Source of the DNA: TMED109 sp015660425
GTDB lineage: Bacteria > Pseudomonadota > Alphaproteobacteria > TMED109
Assembly (NCBI GenBank): GCA_029936295.1
Contig: JAPYTH010000017.1
Span: forward strand, 1 to 39,739
Direction: 5' to 3'
DNA length: 39,739 bases
In this document: piece after piece, positions 23,890 to 32,326 of the stretch
Layout of the letters: each line of letters opens with the position of its first letter
Numbering within the stretch: position 1 is the stretch's first letter
Position numbers and translations under genes: made by a program
Notes under the pieces: model-generated
The model's database searches: none
Seen by the model: only the letters and a program-made list of their open reading frames with translations
Told to the model about the DNA's origin: nothing

Positions 23890-25737
23890 ATGGTAAATAA
23901 AGAAGAGATAAATCAAACAGAATCATTTGCGGATCTTTTTGCAAAACAAATTGAAAAAGATGATAAAATAGAAGGTCAAGTGGTAAAAGGCACAATTATT
24001 TCTATTGAAAAGGATATGATTAATATTGATGTGGGCTATAAAGCTGAAGGTAGAATAAATATAAGAGAATTTATCGGAAAAAATAAAAGTGCAACTCCGG
24101 TAGTTGGTGATATAGTAGAGGTTTATTTAGAACGAGTTGAAAATAAAAATGGTGAAGCTGTTTTATCAAGAGAAAAAGCTAGAAGAGAAGAGTCGTGGGA
24201 GAAATTAGAAAAAGCTACAGAAATAAAAGAAAAAGTAACTGGTACTATATTTGGAAGGGTAAAAGGAGGGTTTTCAGTAGATTTAGATGGTGCCATAGCT
24301 TTCCTTCCGGGAAGTCAAGTTGATGTAAGGCCTACACGTGATTCGCATCATTTAGTCGGTAGTAGTCAACTATTTCATATTTTAAAAATGGATAGACGAA
24401 GGGGCAATATAGTAGTTTCTAGAAGGTCTGTATTAGAAGAGTCAAGAGCTGAAGCGAAAGCTGAATTAGTTTCAACTATGGAAGAGGGTCAAATATTAGA
24501 AGGTATTATTAAAAATATAACAGACTATGGTGCTTTTGTTGATTTAGGAGAAGTTGATGGATTATTACATGTAACTGATATTTCATGGAAAAGAATAAGT
24601 CATCCTTCAGAGGTTTTATCCATTGGACAAAAAGTTAAAGTACAGGTTATAAAATTTAATCCAGAAACTCAGAGAATTAGTTTAGGGATGAAACAGTTAG
24701 AAGAAGATCCTTGGAATATAGCTCAGAATAAATATAAAGTTGATGGTAAGTTTTTAGGAAGAGTTACAAATATAACAGATTATGGAGCATTTGTGGAATT
24801 AGAATCTGGCATTGAAGGTTTGGTTCATGTCTCAGAAATGAGTTGGACTAAAAAAAATATGCAACCTGCAAAAATTGTTTCGACCTCTGAAGAAGTTAAA
24901 GTAATTGTTTTAGAAATAGATTCTGCCAAACGAAGAATAAGCTTAGGTATGAAACAGTGTAAGCCTAATCCATGGTTAGATTTGCAAAAAAATTATAAAA
25001 TTGGATCTGAAGTAGAAGGAGAAGTTAAATCCATTACTGAGTTTGGTTTATTTGTGGGTTTGCCAGGAGAAATGGATGGTTTAATTCACCTTTCAGATTT
25101 AGATTGGAATTCTAATAGTGAGGATATTATTAGCAAATATAAAAAAGGAGATTTAGTTAAAGCTAAGCTGCTAGAAATTGACATAGAAAAAGAGAGAGTT
25201 AGCCTGGGTATTAAGCAACTATCTGAAGATCCGATGGCAAATAATAAAGATCTAATCAAAGGTAATATAGTAACATCAATTATAAAAAATATTACAGAAA
25301 AAGGATTGCATGTTAAGATTAATGAAGGGATTAGTGGTTTTGTTAAGAAGTTAGAGTTAGCAAAAGAAAGAACTGATCAGAGAGTTGATAGATTTGCTGT
25401 AGGTGAAAAGATTGATGCAAGAATTATGTCAATAGATTTTTCTACAAGAGAAGTGGCTTTATCAATCAAAGCTCTACAAGTAGCTGAGGAGAAGCAAGCA
25501 CTTAAAGACTATGGTTCTGTAGACTCTGGAGCATCCTTAGGAGATATTTTAGGAGCTGCCTTAGAGAAGAAAGCTAAGAAAAAAGTTGTAATAGAAAAAC
25601 CAAAAGCTAAGAANNNNNNNNNNNNNNNNNNNNNNNNNNNNNNNNNNNNNNNNNNNNNNNNNNNNNNNNNNNNNNNNNNNNNNNNNNNNNNNNNNNNNNN
25701 NNNNNNNNNNNNNAAGAAAGCAGAACCTAAAAAATAA
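23890..25737 (+). CDS. rpsA: 30S ribosomal protein S1 (assembly gap in tail)
   Basis: About 570 residues are visible before the gap. Six S1 (OB-fold) domains start near residues 30, 113, 200, 287, 374 and 458; domains 3 and 4 are the most canonical (NITDYGAFVDLGEVDGLLHV and NITDYGAFVELESGIEGLVH). S1 binds mRNA leaders and helps load transcripts lacking strong Shine-Dalgarno sequences, relevant here because most genes in the window have weak ones. The Lys/Ala-rich tail (KKAKKKVVIEKPKAK) runs into 100 N and ends KKAEPKK, so a low-complexity tail of unknown length is missing. The frame happens to stay open across the N run, which proves nothing about gap size. Confidence 0.95.
   Translation: MVNKEEINQTESFADLFAKQIEKDDKIEGQVVKGTIISIEKDMINIDVGYKAEGRINIREFIGKNKSATPVVGDIVEVYLERVENKNGEAVLSREKARREESWEKLEKATEIKEKVTGTIFGRVKGGFSVDLDGAIAFLPGSQVDVRPTRDSHHLVGSSQLFHILKMDRRRGNIVVSRRSVLEESRAEAKAELVSTMEEGQILEGIIKNITDYGAFVDLGEVDGLLHVTDISWKRISHPSEVLSIGQKVKVQVIKFNPETQRISLGMKQLEEDPWNIAQNKYKVDGKFLGRVTNITDYGAFVELESGIEGLVHVSEMSWTKKNMQPAKIVSTSEEVKVIVLEIDSAKRRISLGMKQCKPNPWLDLQKNYKIGSEVEGEVKSITEFGLFVGLPGEMDGLIHLSDLDWNSNSEDIISKYKKGDLVKAKLLEIDIEKERVSLGIKQLSEDPMANNKDLIKGNIVTSIIKNITEKGLHVKINEGISGFVKKLELAKERTDQRVDRFAVGEKIDARIMSIDFSTREVALSIKALQVAEEKQALKDYGSVDSGASLGDILGAALEKKAKKKVVIEKPKAKXXXXXXXXXXXXXXXXXXXXXXXXXXXXXXXXXXKKAEPKK
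25614..25713. other. assembly gap (100 N)
   Basis: 100 N in the Lys/Ala/Pro-rich tail of S1. Repetitive A-rich codons there probably broke the assembly. Confidence 0.99.
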
Positions 25738-25824
25738 AGTTAATTTATGTAATATTTAATGACAAAGTTATCATGGCATGTTTATTATTTATTATAAAAA
25801 TTATTTTTTATTGAAGGTTATTAA

Positions 25825-26103
25825 ATGACGAAAAGTGAATTAATAGATTTGATTAAAGATCAGTGCCCGGATTTAGATAATAGAGAAGCTGAACATGCAG
25901 TTCATTTATTTTTTTCTGAAATAATTTCGGGCTTAACTTCAGGCCAGAGAATTGAGCTTAGAGGTTTTGGATCTTTTTCTATTAAAAGTAGAGCCCCAAG
26001 GATTGCAAGAAATCCCCGTACCGGTGATAAGGTTGAATTAGGAAGTAAGTTATTACCATATTTTAAAACAGGAAAAGAACTGAATATTTTAATAAATTCC
26101 TAA
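25825..26103 (+). CDS. ihfB: integration host factor subunit beta
   Basis: A 92-aa HU/IHF-family DNA-bending protein. It starts MTKSELIDLIKDQCPDL and carries the beta-arm with the intercalating Pro in ARNPRTGDKV, plus GFGSFSI before it. The position after rpsA is the conserved one for ihfB, which favours IHF-beta over HU. It bends DNA at promoters and recombination sites; IHF is also the usual partner of sigma-54 promoters, and rpoN lies in this window. Confidence 0.95.
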   Translation: MTKSELIDLIKDQCPDLDNREAEHAVHLFFSEIISGLTSGQRIELRGFGSFSIKSRAPRIARNPRTGDKVELGSKLLPYFKTGKELNILINS

Positions 26104-26126
26104 GTATATAATTTAGGTATAAAATT

Positions 26127-26342
26127 ATGTTTATAAAAATACTTTCCAAATTATTACTTATATGTTTTTTCTTTTTAGTAATATTTTTTTCAATTGCTAA
26201 TTCTGAAACAGTTATATTAGGTATTTGGCCTTTAGAAAATAGAATTGAAATCCCTTTATTTTTTTTAACAATAGTTTCTTTAACTTTAGGAGTATTTATA
26301 GGTATATTTTTATCTATATATTTAAAAATTAAAAAAAAATAA
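26127..26342 (+). CDS. LapA-domain (DUF1049) inner-membrane protein
   Basis: 71 aa. Two hydrophobic helices (about 5-22 and 44-66) flank a short loop containing FSIANSETVILGIWPL, the pattern of the lipopolysaccharide assembly protein A (DUF1049) family, which in enterobacteria acts with LapB in controlling LPS synthesis. It ends in a basic tail (KIKKK). It is located between ihfB and pyrF with 23-nt spacers, the usual alphaproteobacterial position. Confidence 0.85.
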   Translation: MFIKILSKLLLICFFFLVIFFSIANSETVILGIWPLENRIEIPLFFLTIVSLTLGVFIGIFLSIYLKIKKK

Positions 26343-26365
26343 TAATTTTAGGAGAATATTGTTAA

Positions 26366-27070
26366 ATGGATTCTAAAAAAAAGATAATAGTAGCTCTGGA
26401 TACTATAGATACAAGTAAAGCATTAGATTTGACTCAACTTATTCCGAATGTTGGAGCCTTTAAATTAGGTTTAGAGTATTTTTGTGCCAATGGTCCAAAA
26501 GGTATTAATAAAATTTCAGAAACAGGAGTAAAAATTTTTTTAGATTTAAAATTTCATGATATACCTAATACTGTAGCGGGAGCAATAAAAGCCTCATTAG
26601 ATATGGAGCCGTATATGATGACGGTTCATCTTTCAGGTGGTTATAATATGCTTCATAGAACTATGGAAGTAGTTCAGGAATACTGCACAAAAAAATCATT
26701 ACAAAAACCATTAATATTAGGAGTTTCTGTGTTAACCAGTATTGATAATTCTGATTTTAATTCATTAGGGCTTATTGGAAAAGTTGAAGATCAGGTTATT
26801 CGCTTAGCTAAATTAGCAAAATATGCAGATCTGGATGGCTTGGTCTGTTCTGCTAAAGAGTTAAAGGTAGTTAGAAAAGAGATCGGTCAAAATCTTATTC
26901 TAGTTACCCCTGGCATACGTCCGACTGGGGGGGATATTAATGATCAGAAGAGAATTGTGACACCGGCTCAAGCTATAAATGATGGGGCCAACTTTTTAGT
27001 CATAGGCAGACCAATAACAGATGCTATTGATCCAAAGCTAGCTCTTAATAATATTTTCTTAGAAATGTAA
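26366..27070 (+). CDS. pyrF: orotidine 5'-phosphate decarboxylase
   Basis: 234 aa. It makes UMP from OMP, the last step of pyrimidine synthesis. The catalytic Asp-Lys-Asp array is visible in FLDLKFHDIPNTV, with IVALDT and AFKLGLEYF supplying the other active-site Asp and Lys. The phosphate-binding loop is VTPGIRPTGGD, and FLVIGRPIT closes the barrel. AGGAGA lies about 10 nt upstream of the ATG. trpF follows after 2 nt. Confidence 0.97.
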   Translation: MDSKKKIIVALDTIDTSKALDLTQLIPNVGAFKLGLEYFCANGPKGINKISETGVKIFLDLKFHDIPNTVAGAIKASLDMEPYMMTVHLSGGYNMLHRTMEVVQEYCTKKSLQKPLILGVSVLTSIDNSDFNSLGLIGKVEDQVIRLAKLAKYADLDGLVCSAKELKVVRKEIGQNLILVTPGIRPTGGDINDQKRIVTPAQAINDGANFLVIGRPITDAIDPKLALNNIFLEM

Positions 27071-27072
27071 AT

Positions 27073-27747
27073 ATGTTTTCTTATCCTAAAATAAAATTTT
27101 GTGGATTATCAAATAGTGATGATGTTGCTTGTGCATGTGAGCAAAAGGCTTACTGGGCAGGTTTTATATTTGAAAAAGGTTCCCCTCGATATATAGAATT
27201 TAAAAAATCGAAAAATATTATTTCGCAATTTAAAAATAAAATAAAATTTGTTGGAGTTTTTGTAAATCCTTCAAACAATTATATTGAAATGGGTATTAAG
27301 TCAGGAATTGATTGCATTCAATTACATGGGGAAGAATCTCCTGAGAGATGCGAAGAAATTAGAAATTTTTTTAAAATACCTATTATAAAAGCTATTCCAA
27401 TATTTAATGAATTAGATTTAAAGGGTATAGAAAGTTATTCAGTTGCATGTGATTTCTTTTTATTTGATAAAAAGAATGACAAAGAAAATGGCTATAATGG
27501 AGGAACTGGAAAATCTTTTGATTGGAATGTAATAAAAAATAATAAATTGTGGTTGGATAGGCAGAAACCATGGATATTATCAGGCGGGTTGAATTTGAGT
27601 AATATTCAGGAGGCTATTAAGTTGACAGGTACAAAAGCTATAGATGTTTCTTCTGGTATAGAGTATAATTCAGGTATTAAAAGTAGAGAATTAATGCAGT
27701 TGTTTGCTCATGAAGTTCAAAATATAGATAATAAGGTTAAACCATGA
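27073..27747 (+). CDS. trpF: phosphoribosylanthranilate isomerase
   Basis: 224 aa, a stand-alone TrpF barrel. The catalytic Cys is in IKFCGLSN, and the general acid Asp in ACDFFLFDKK corresponds to the Asp of the family motif. The phosphate site is at GGTGKSFDWN, and LSGGLNLSNIQEA and DVSSGIEYNSGIK are the family C-terminal motifs. It catalyses the third step of tryptophan synthesis. It lies between pyrF (2 nt) and trpB (4-nt ATGA overlap), so the trpF-trpB-trpA genes are translationally coupled. Confidence 0.96.
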   Translation: MFSYPKIKFCGLSNSDDVACACEQKAYWAGFIFEKGSPRYIEFKKSKNIISQFKNKIKFVGVFVNPSNNYIEMGIKSGIDCIQLHGEESPERCEEIRNFFKIPIIKAIPIFNELDLKGIESYSVACDFFLFDKKNDKENGYNGGTGKSFDWNVIKNNKLWLDRQKPWILSGGLNLSNIQEAIKLTGTKAIDVSSGIEYNSGIKSRELMQLFAHEVQNIDNKVKP

Positions 27748-28958
27748 AAGAATCATTAAATTCATATAAATCTGGACCAGATGAAGAAGGTTTGTTTGAT
27801 ATATATGGAGGAAGGTTTGTTGCTGAAACTTTAATGCCATTAATATTAGAACTTGAAAAAGAATATAAAGTAGCAAAAAAAGATATTAATTTTGCTAAAG
27901 AAATTAAATATTGGAATAAACATTATATCGGTAGGCCATCACCTTTATATTTTGCATCTAGAATTACTAAAAAATTAGGAGGAGCAAAAGTATATTTTAA
28001 GAGAGATGAATTAAATCATACCGGTGCACATAAAATTAATAATTGTATAGGGCAAATTCTTTTAGCAAAAAGAATGGGTAAGCCTAGAATAATTGCAGAA
28101 ACTGGTGCCGGACAGCATGGAGTTGCTACTGCTACTGTATGTGCCCTTTTTGGTTTGCCGTGTACAGTTTATATGGGAGCAAAAGATATAGAAAGGCAAG
28201 CTCCTAATGTTTTTAGAATGAAATTGTTAGGTGCAGATATAGTTCCTGTAGTATCAGGCTCTCAAACTTTAAAGGATGCTATGAATGAAGCCCTTAGAGA
28301 TTGGGTATCAAATGTTGAAAATACTTTTTATATAATTGGAACAGCTGCCGGTCCACACCCCTATCCTATGCTAGTAAGAGATTTTCAATCAGTGATAGGA
28401 GAAGAGACAAAAGAACAAATTATGGAGGCTGAAGGAAGACTTCCTGATAGTTTGGTTGCATGTATAGGAGGTGGATCAAATGCATTAGGACTATTTTATC
28501 CTTTTTTAGATGATAAATCAGTTGATTTATATGGTATAGAAGCCGCTGGTAAAGGATTAAAAACAGATATGCATGCTGCATCTTTATCCATGGGGTCTCC
28601 TGGTGTATTGCATGGTAATAGAACTTATTTACTTCATGACGATGATGGACAAATTACCGAGGCACATTCTATTTCTGCAGGATTAGATTATCCTGGAGTT
28701 GGTCCAGAACATTCCTATTTAAAAGATGTGAAAAGGGTAAACTATATAGCAATAGATGATAAAGAAGCTTTGGATGCATTTCAATTTTGTGCCAAATATG
28801 AAGGGATACTTCCAGCGTTAGAACCTTCACATGCTTTAGGCCATGTTATGAAAATTGCACCTAAATTAAATAAAGAACATATAATTATAATGAACTTATG
28901 TGGACGAGGAGATAAAGATGTATTTACAGTTGCAGAAGCACTTGGAGTAAAGTTGTAA
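27744..28958 (+). CDS. trpB: tryptophan synthase beta chain
   Basis: 404 aa. It condenses indole with serine using PLP. The Schiff-base Lys is in NHTGAHKINNCIGQ, and the PLP phosphate loop is CIGGGSNALG. The ETGAGQHGVATA motif contains the catalytic Glu, and GRGDKDV closes the protein. All are intact. The start overlaps trpF by 4 nt and the stop overlaps trpA by 1 nt (TAATG), matching the equimolar alpha2-beta2 complex. Confidence 0.98.
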   Translation: MKESLNSYKSGPDEEGLFDIYGGRFVAETLMPLILELEKEYKVAKKDINFAKEIKYWNKHYIGRPSPLYFASRITKKLGGAKVYFKRDELNHTGAHKINNCIGQILLAKRMGKPRIIAETGAGQHGVATATVCALFGLPCTVYMGAKDIERQAPNVFRMKLLGADIVPVVSGSQTLKDAMNEALRDWVSNVENTFYIIGTAAGPHPYPMLVRDFQSVIGEETKEQIMEAEGRLPDSLVACIGGGSNALGLFYPFLDDKSVDLYGIEAAGKGLKTDMHAASLSMGSPGVLHGNRTYLLHDDDGQITEAHSISAGLDYPGVGPEHSYLKDVKRVNYIAIDDKEALDAFQFCAKYEGILPALEPSHALGHVMKIAPKLNKEHIIIMNLCGRGDKDVFTVAEALGVKL

Positions 28959-29800
28959 TGCAAAAGTTAGACAGAATAAAAAATAAGTTTGATGAATTAA
29001 AAACAAATAATAAAAAGGGGTTAATAACTTTTGTTACAGCTGGTGACCCTAATTATGACACCTCTTTAGAAATTTTAAAAAAATTACCAAAAGCAGGTGC
29101 TGATATTATTGAAATTGGTATGCCATTTACAGATCCAATGGCAGATGGGCCAGGAATTCAAGCTTCATATTTAAGGGCATTAGAAGCAGGACAAACTCTT
29201 AAAAAAACTATAGGCTTAGTAAAAAAATTTAGGGAATATAATTCGGATATTCCTATTGTTTTGATGGGTTATTATAATCCAATATATAAATATGGCGTAG
29301 AAGTATTTATAAGAGATATAAAAGCAATAGGTGTTGATGGTTTAATAGTTGTGGACCTTCCCCCGGAAGCGGATAGTGAGCTTTGCATCCCTGCAAAAAA
29401 AAATGGAATTGATTTTATTCGCTTAGCTACTCCTACTTCTGGTGAAGATAGACTCCCTAAAATTATAGGTAATGCTTCTGGTTTTTTATATTATGTTTCT
29501 GTAGCAGGTATAACAGGATCTAAGACACCAGAAATTACTAGTATTAAAAGTAAGATAAAAACTATCAGGAAATTCACAAAAATTCCTATAGCTGTAGGTT
29601 TTGGTATAAAAACTCCAGAACAAGCAGTTAGTATTGCTAAAATGGCTGATGCAGTAGTAGTAGGTTCAGCAATTATAGATAAAATAAATGAAGCGTACAA
29701 GAGAGATAAAAATAATATTAAGTTAATAGCAGAGTCCTCTGCTAATTTAGTAAAAAGTTTATCTCATGCCTTAAAGAATGATAATAATTATACAGGATAA
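28958..29800 (+). CDS. trpA: tryptophan synthase alpha chain
   Basis: 280 aa TIM barrel. It cleaves indole-3-glycerol phosphate and channels indole to TrpB. Catalytic Glu is in IIEIGMPFTDPMADG and catalytic Asp in DGLIVVDLPPEA. The loop YYVSVAGITG and the phosphate site GFGIKTPEQA, VVGSAI are conserved. It overlaps trpB by 1 nt and is followed by accD after 11 nt. Confidence 0.97.
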   Translation: MQKLDRIKNKFDELKTNNKKGLITFVTAGDPNYDTSLEILKKLPKAGADIIEIGMPFTDPMADGPGIQASYLRALEAGQTLKKTIGLVKKFREYNSDIPIVLMGYYNPIYKYGVEVFIRDIKAIGVDGLIVVDLPPEADSELCIPAKKNGIDFIRLATPTSGEDRLPKIIGNASGFLYYVSVAGITGSKTPEITSIKSKIKTIRKFTKIPIAVGFGIKTPEQAVSIAKMADAVVVGSAIIDKINEAYKRDKNNIKLIAESSANLVKSLSHALKNDNNYTG

Positions 29801-29811
29801 AGGAAAATTTA

Positions 29812-30687
29812 ATGAGCTGGCTATCAAATTTTATAAGACCTAAAATCAGAGCCCTTGTAAAAAAGTCTGATGCTCCTAATAACTTGTGGATCAAGTGTAA
29901 GGGATGCGAGCAAATGGTTTATCATAAAGACTTAAAAGAAACATTAAATGTATGTCCTACTTGTGGTCATCACATGAAAATGTCTGCAAGCCAAAGAATT
30001 AATTGGGTGCTTGATGAGGGTACAATTAAAGAGATTAGTTTGCCACAAACTTTAATAGACCCATTAAAGTTTAAAGATAATAAAAAATATATTGATAGAT
30101 TGAAAGAATCTAAAGAGAAAGCCAAAACTGAAGATGCTATACTTTTAGCGAGTGGACAAATAGGTGGTAAAAATGCTGTAGCAGTTGCATTAGATTTTAA
30201 TTTTATGGGAGGCTCTATGGGAGTAGCTGTGGGGGAAGGTTTCTTAGAGGCAGCTAAAAAAGCTGTTAGCTTAAATATTCCATTGGTGGTATTCACCTCT
30301 TCTGGTGGAGCTAGAATGCAAGAAGGAATTTTTTCCTTGATGCAGCTTCCAAGAACTGTAATTGCTATAAACAAGTTAAAAGAAAAAAACATTCCATATA
30401 TAGTAATTTTAACTGATCCTACTACAGGAGGGGTAAGCGCGTCTTTCGCAATGCTTGGAGATGTGACCTTTGCTGAACCAGGTGCATTAATAGGGTTTGC
30501 TGGGCCTAGAGTAATACAAAGTACAGTCCATGAAACTCTTCCTGAAGGTTTTCAAACATCTGAATATCTTTTAGACCATGGTATGATTGATGATGTAATT
30601 TCTCGTAAAAATTTAAAAGCAGCAATTGCTAATACTATTATGCATCTAGTAAATAATGTTTCTAAAGAGAGCTCATATAGTAATTAA
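29812..30687 (+). CDS. accD: acetyl-CoA carboxylase carboxyltransferase subunit beta
   Basis: 291 aa. An N-terminal zinc ribbon with four Cys (CKGCEQMVYH then CPTCGHHM, about residues 27-49) is followed by the crotonase-fold carboxyltransferase (GGSMGVAVGEGFL, FTSSGGARMQEG, TTGGVSASFAMLGD). With AccA it transfers CO2 from carboxybiotin to acetyl-CoA, the first step of fatty acid synthesis. AGGA precedes the ATG. It overlaps folC by 1 nt, a conserved accD-folC pair. Confidence 0.97.
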   Translation: MSWLSNFIRPKIRALVKKSDAPNNLWIKCKGCEQMVYHKDLKETLNVCPTCGHHMKMSASQRINWVLDEGTIKEISLPQTLIDPLKFKDNKKYIDRLKESKEKAKTEDAILLASGQIGGKNAVAVALDFNFMGGSMGVAVGEGFLEAAKKAVSLNIPLVVFTSSGGARMQEGIFSLMQLPRTVIAINKLKEKNIPYIVILTDPTTGGVSASFAMLGDVTFAEPGALIGFAGPRVIQSTVHETLPEGFQTSEYLLDHGMIDDVISRKNLKAAIANTIMHLVNNVSKESSYSN

Positions 30688-31976
30688 TGAGTAATAAAAT
30701 ATTTTTAGAAAGACTTAAAAAGTTTAGTTCTAACTATCCTAGAGTTATTGATCTCTCATTAAATAGAGTTTCTCGTTTATTATCTAAGTTAGATAATCCT
30801 CAATTAAAATTACCTTCTGTAATTCATGTAGCTGGTACAAATGGTAAAGGTTCGACAATAGCTTTTCTTGCTAAAGCTTTGATATGTGCGGGGAAAAAAG
30901 TACATGTTTATACTTCTCCACATTTATTAGAAGTAACGGAAAGATTTATAATTGCTAATAATACTATAAGTTATTCAAAGCTTTTTGATATGTTGGATTA
31001 TTGTGTAGAAGTTAACAATGGCGAGCCTATTACCCAATTTGAAATGTTAACATGTATTGCTTTTTTATTAATGTCTAATACTAAAGCAGACGTATCTATA
31101 ATCGAAACAGGTTTAGGTGGGCGTTTAGATGCTACTAATGTAATAAATAACCCACTCTTAACAATCATAACTAGTATTTCTATTGACCATATAGATTTTT
31201 TAGGTAATACCTTAGAATTGATAGCTGAGGAAAAAGCAGGGATAATAAAAAAAAGAACTCTCTGTATTTCTGCTCCCCAAAACCCAATAGTTGAAAAAGT
31301 ATTATTAAATAAATGCAAATTAAATAATTCAGAATTAATCATATGTAATGAAAATAAATTTTTTAATGAGACTAATAATGGTTTTGAAATTAAAGGTTTA
31401 AAAGATAACACATATACTTTTTCCTATCCCTCTCTTAAAGGACAACATCAAATAATAAATGCAGTACTTGCAGCAACTTCTTTAATTTTAATTTCTCAAT
31501 TAGAGGTAACAATTAAGAACATTAACGAAGGAATAATATCTACCAAGTGTAAAGGAAGATTAGAATTACTTAATAAAGGTAATGTAAGAAAATACGTACC
31601 AGATTCTTCTGAAGTTTGGCTAGATGGTGGGCATAATATAGCAGGTGCTCAAATAATAAAAAAATGGATCATTAATGAGAAAATACATAATATTATTTTA
31701 ATTTGTGGGTTTTTAAAGAACAAAGATGTAAAGAATATTTTGTATACATTAAAAAATAATATCAACTATTTTATTTTTGTTAAGTTAGAAAATACAAAAT
31801 ATTCTTATTCTATCAAAGAGTTAACTAGTATAGCAAAATCTATAGACATCAAATGTTATTCTAACAACTCTCTTAAAGATGTTTTAGAATCTAATTTAAT
31901 TTTACCAAACTCAAAAATTTTAATTTTTGGTTCACTATATTTGGTTGGAGAAGCATTAAAATTAGATAATGCTTAA
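30687..31976 (+). CDS. folC: bifunctional folylpolyglutamate/dihydrofolate synthase
   Basis: 429 aa Mur-ligase-type enzyme. The ATP-binding loop HVAGTNGKGSTIAFLA (about 46-61), ETGLGGRLDATNV and SIDHIDFLGNTLELIAEEKA are the FolC signatures. A C-terminal domain (about 295-429) carries WLDGGHNIAG. It adds glutamate to dihydropteroate and folates. It ends the plus-strand run, and its last 4 nt overlap the 3' end of the convergent trxA gene. Confidence 0.95.
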   Translation: MSNKIFLERLKKFSSNYPRVIDLSLNRVSRLLSKLDNPQLKLPSVIHVAGTNGKGSTIAFLAKALICAGKKVHVYTSPHLLEVTERFIIANNTISYSKLFDMLDYCVEVNNGEPITQFEMLTCIAFLLMSNTKADVSIIETGLGGRLDATNVINNPLLTIITSISIDHIDFLGNTLELIAEEKAGIIKKRTLCISAPQNPIVEKVLLNKCKLNNSELIICNENKFFNETNNGFEIKGLKDNTYTFSYPSLKGQHQIINAVLAATSLILISQLEVTIKNINEGIISTKCKGRLELLNKGNVRKYVPDSSEVWLDGGHNIAGAQIIKKWIINEKIHNIILICGFLKNKDVKNILYTLKNNINYFIFVKLENTKYSYSIKELTSIAKSIDIKCYSNNSLKDVLESNLILPNSKILIFGSLYLVGEALKLDNA

Positions 31977-32293
31977 ATATTTTTATTAATCCACTCTTTA
32001 AGGTCAGTCTTAGAAGACATACCTACTTTGGTATCTATGAGTTCACCATTATTAAATAAAAGCATGGTTGGAATACCTCTAATTTGATATTTTCCAGGTG
32101 TTTCAGGGTTTTCATCAACGTCTAATTTTCCTATAGTAATTTTATCATTATATTCATCAGATATTTCTTCAAGAATTGGACCGATTTGCTTACATGGCCC
32201 ACACCATTCTGCCCAAAAATCTACAATTATAGGCTTGCCATTATTAATAACGTTTTCTTCAAATGTTTCGTCAGATATTTTTATAGTACTCAT
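31973..32293 (-). CDS. trxA: thioredoxin
   Basis: 106 aa, a single thioredoxin fold. The active site FWAEWCGPCKQIGP gives redox Cys31 and Cys34; the buried Asp is in IVDFWA, and the cis-Pro is in IRGIPTML. No signal peptide is present, so it is cytoplasmic. It is the usual neighbour of folC in alphaproteobacteria. It is the last gene of the minus-strand run, 33 nt after sbcB. Confidence 0.97.
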   Translation of the reverse strand: MSTIKISDETFEENVINNGKPIIVDFWAEWCGPCKQIGPILEEISDEYNDKITIGKLDVDENPETPGKYQIRGIPTMLLFNNGELIDTKVGMSSKTDLKEWINKNI

Positions 32294-32326
32294 GCAGTTA
32301 GATCCTTATTAATAAAATTACTTAAT

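Noticed and set aside
29970..30392. 140-codon frame antisense to accD, and similar frames antisense to trpA, folC, cmk and polA
   Set aside because: They lie entirely within highly conserved genes on the other strand and have no matching ribosome-binding sites or recognisable domains.
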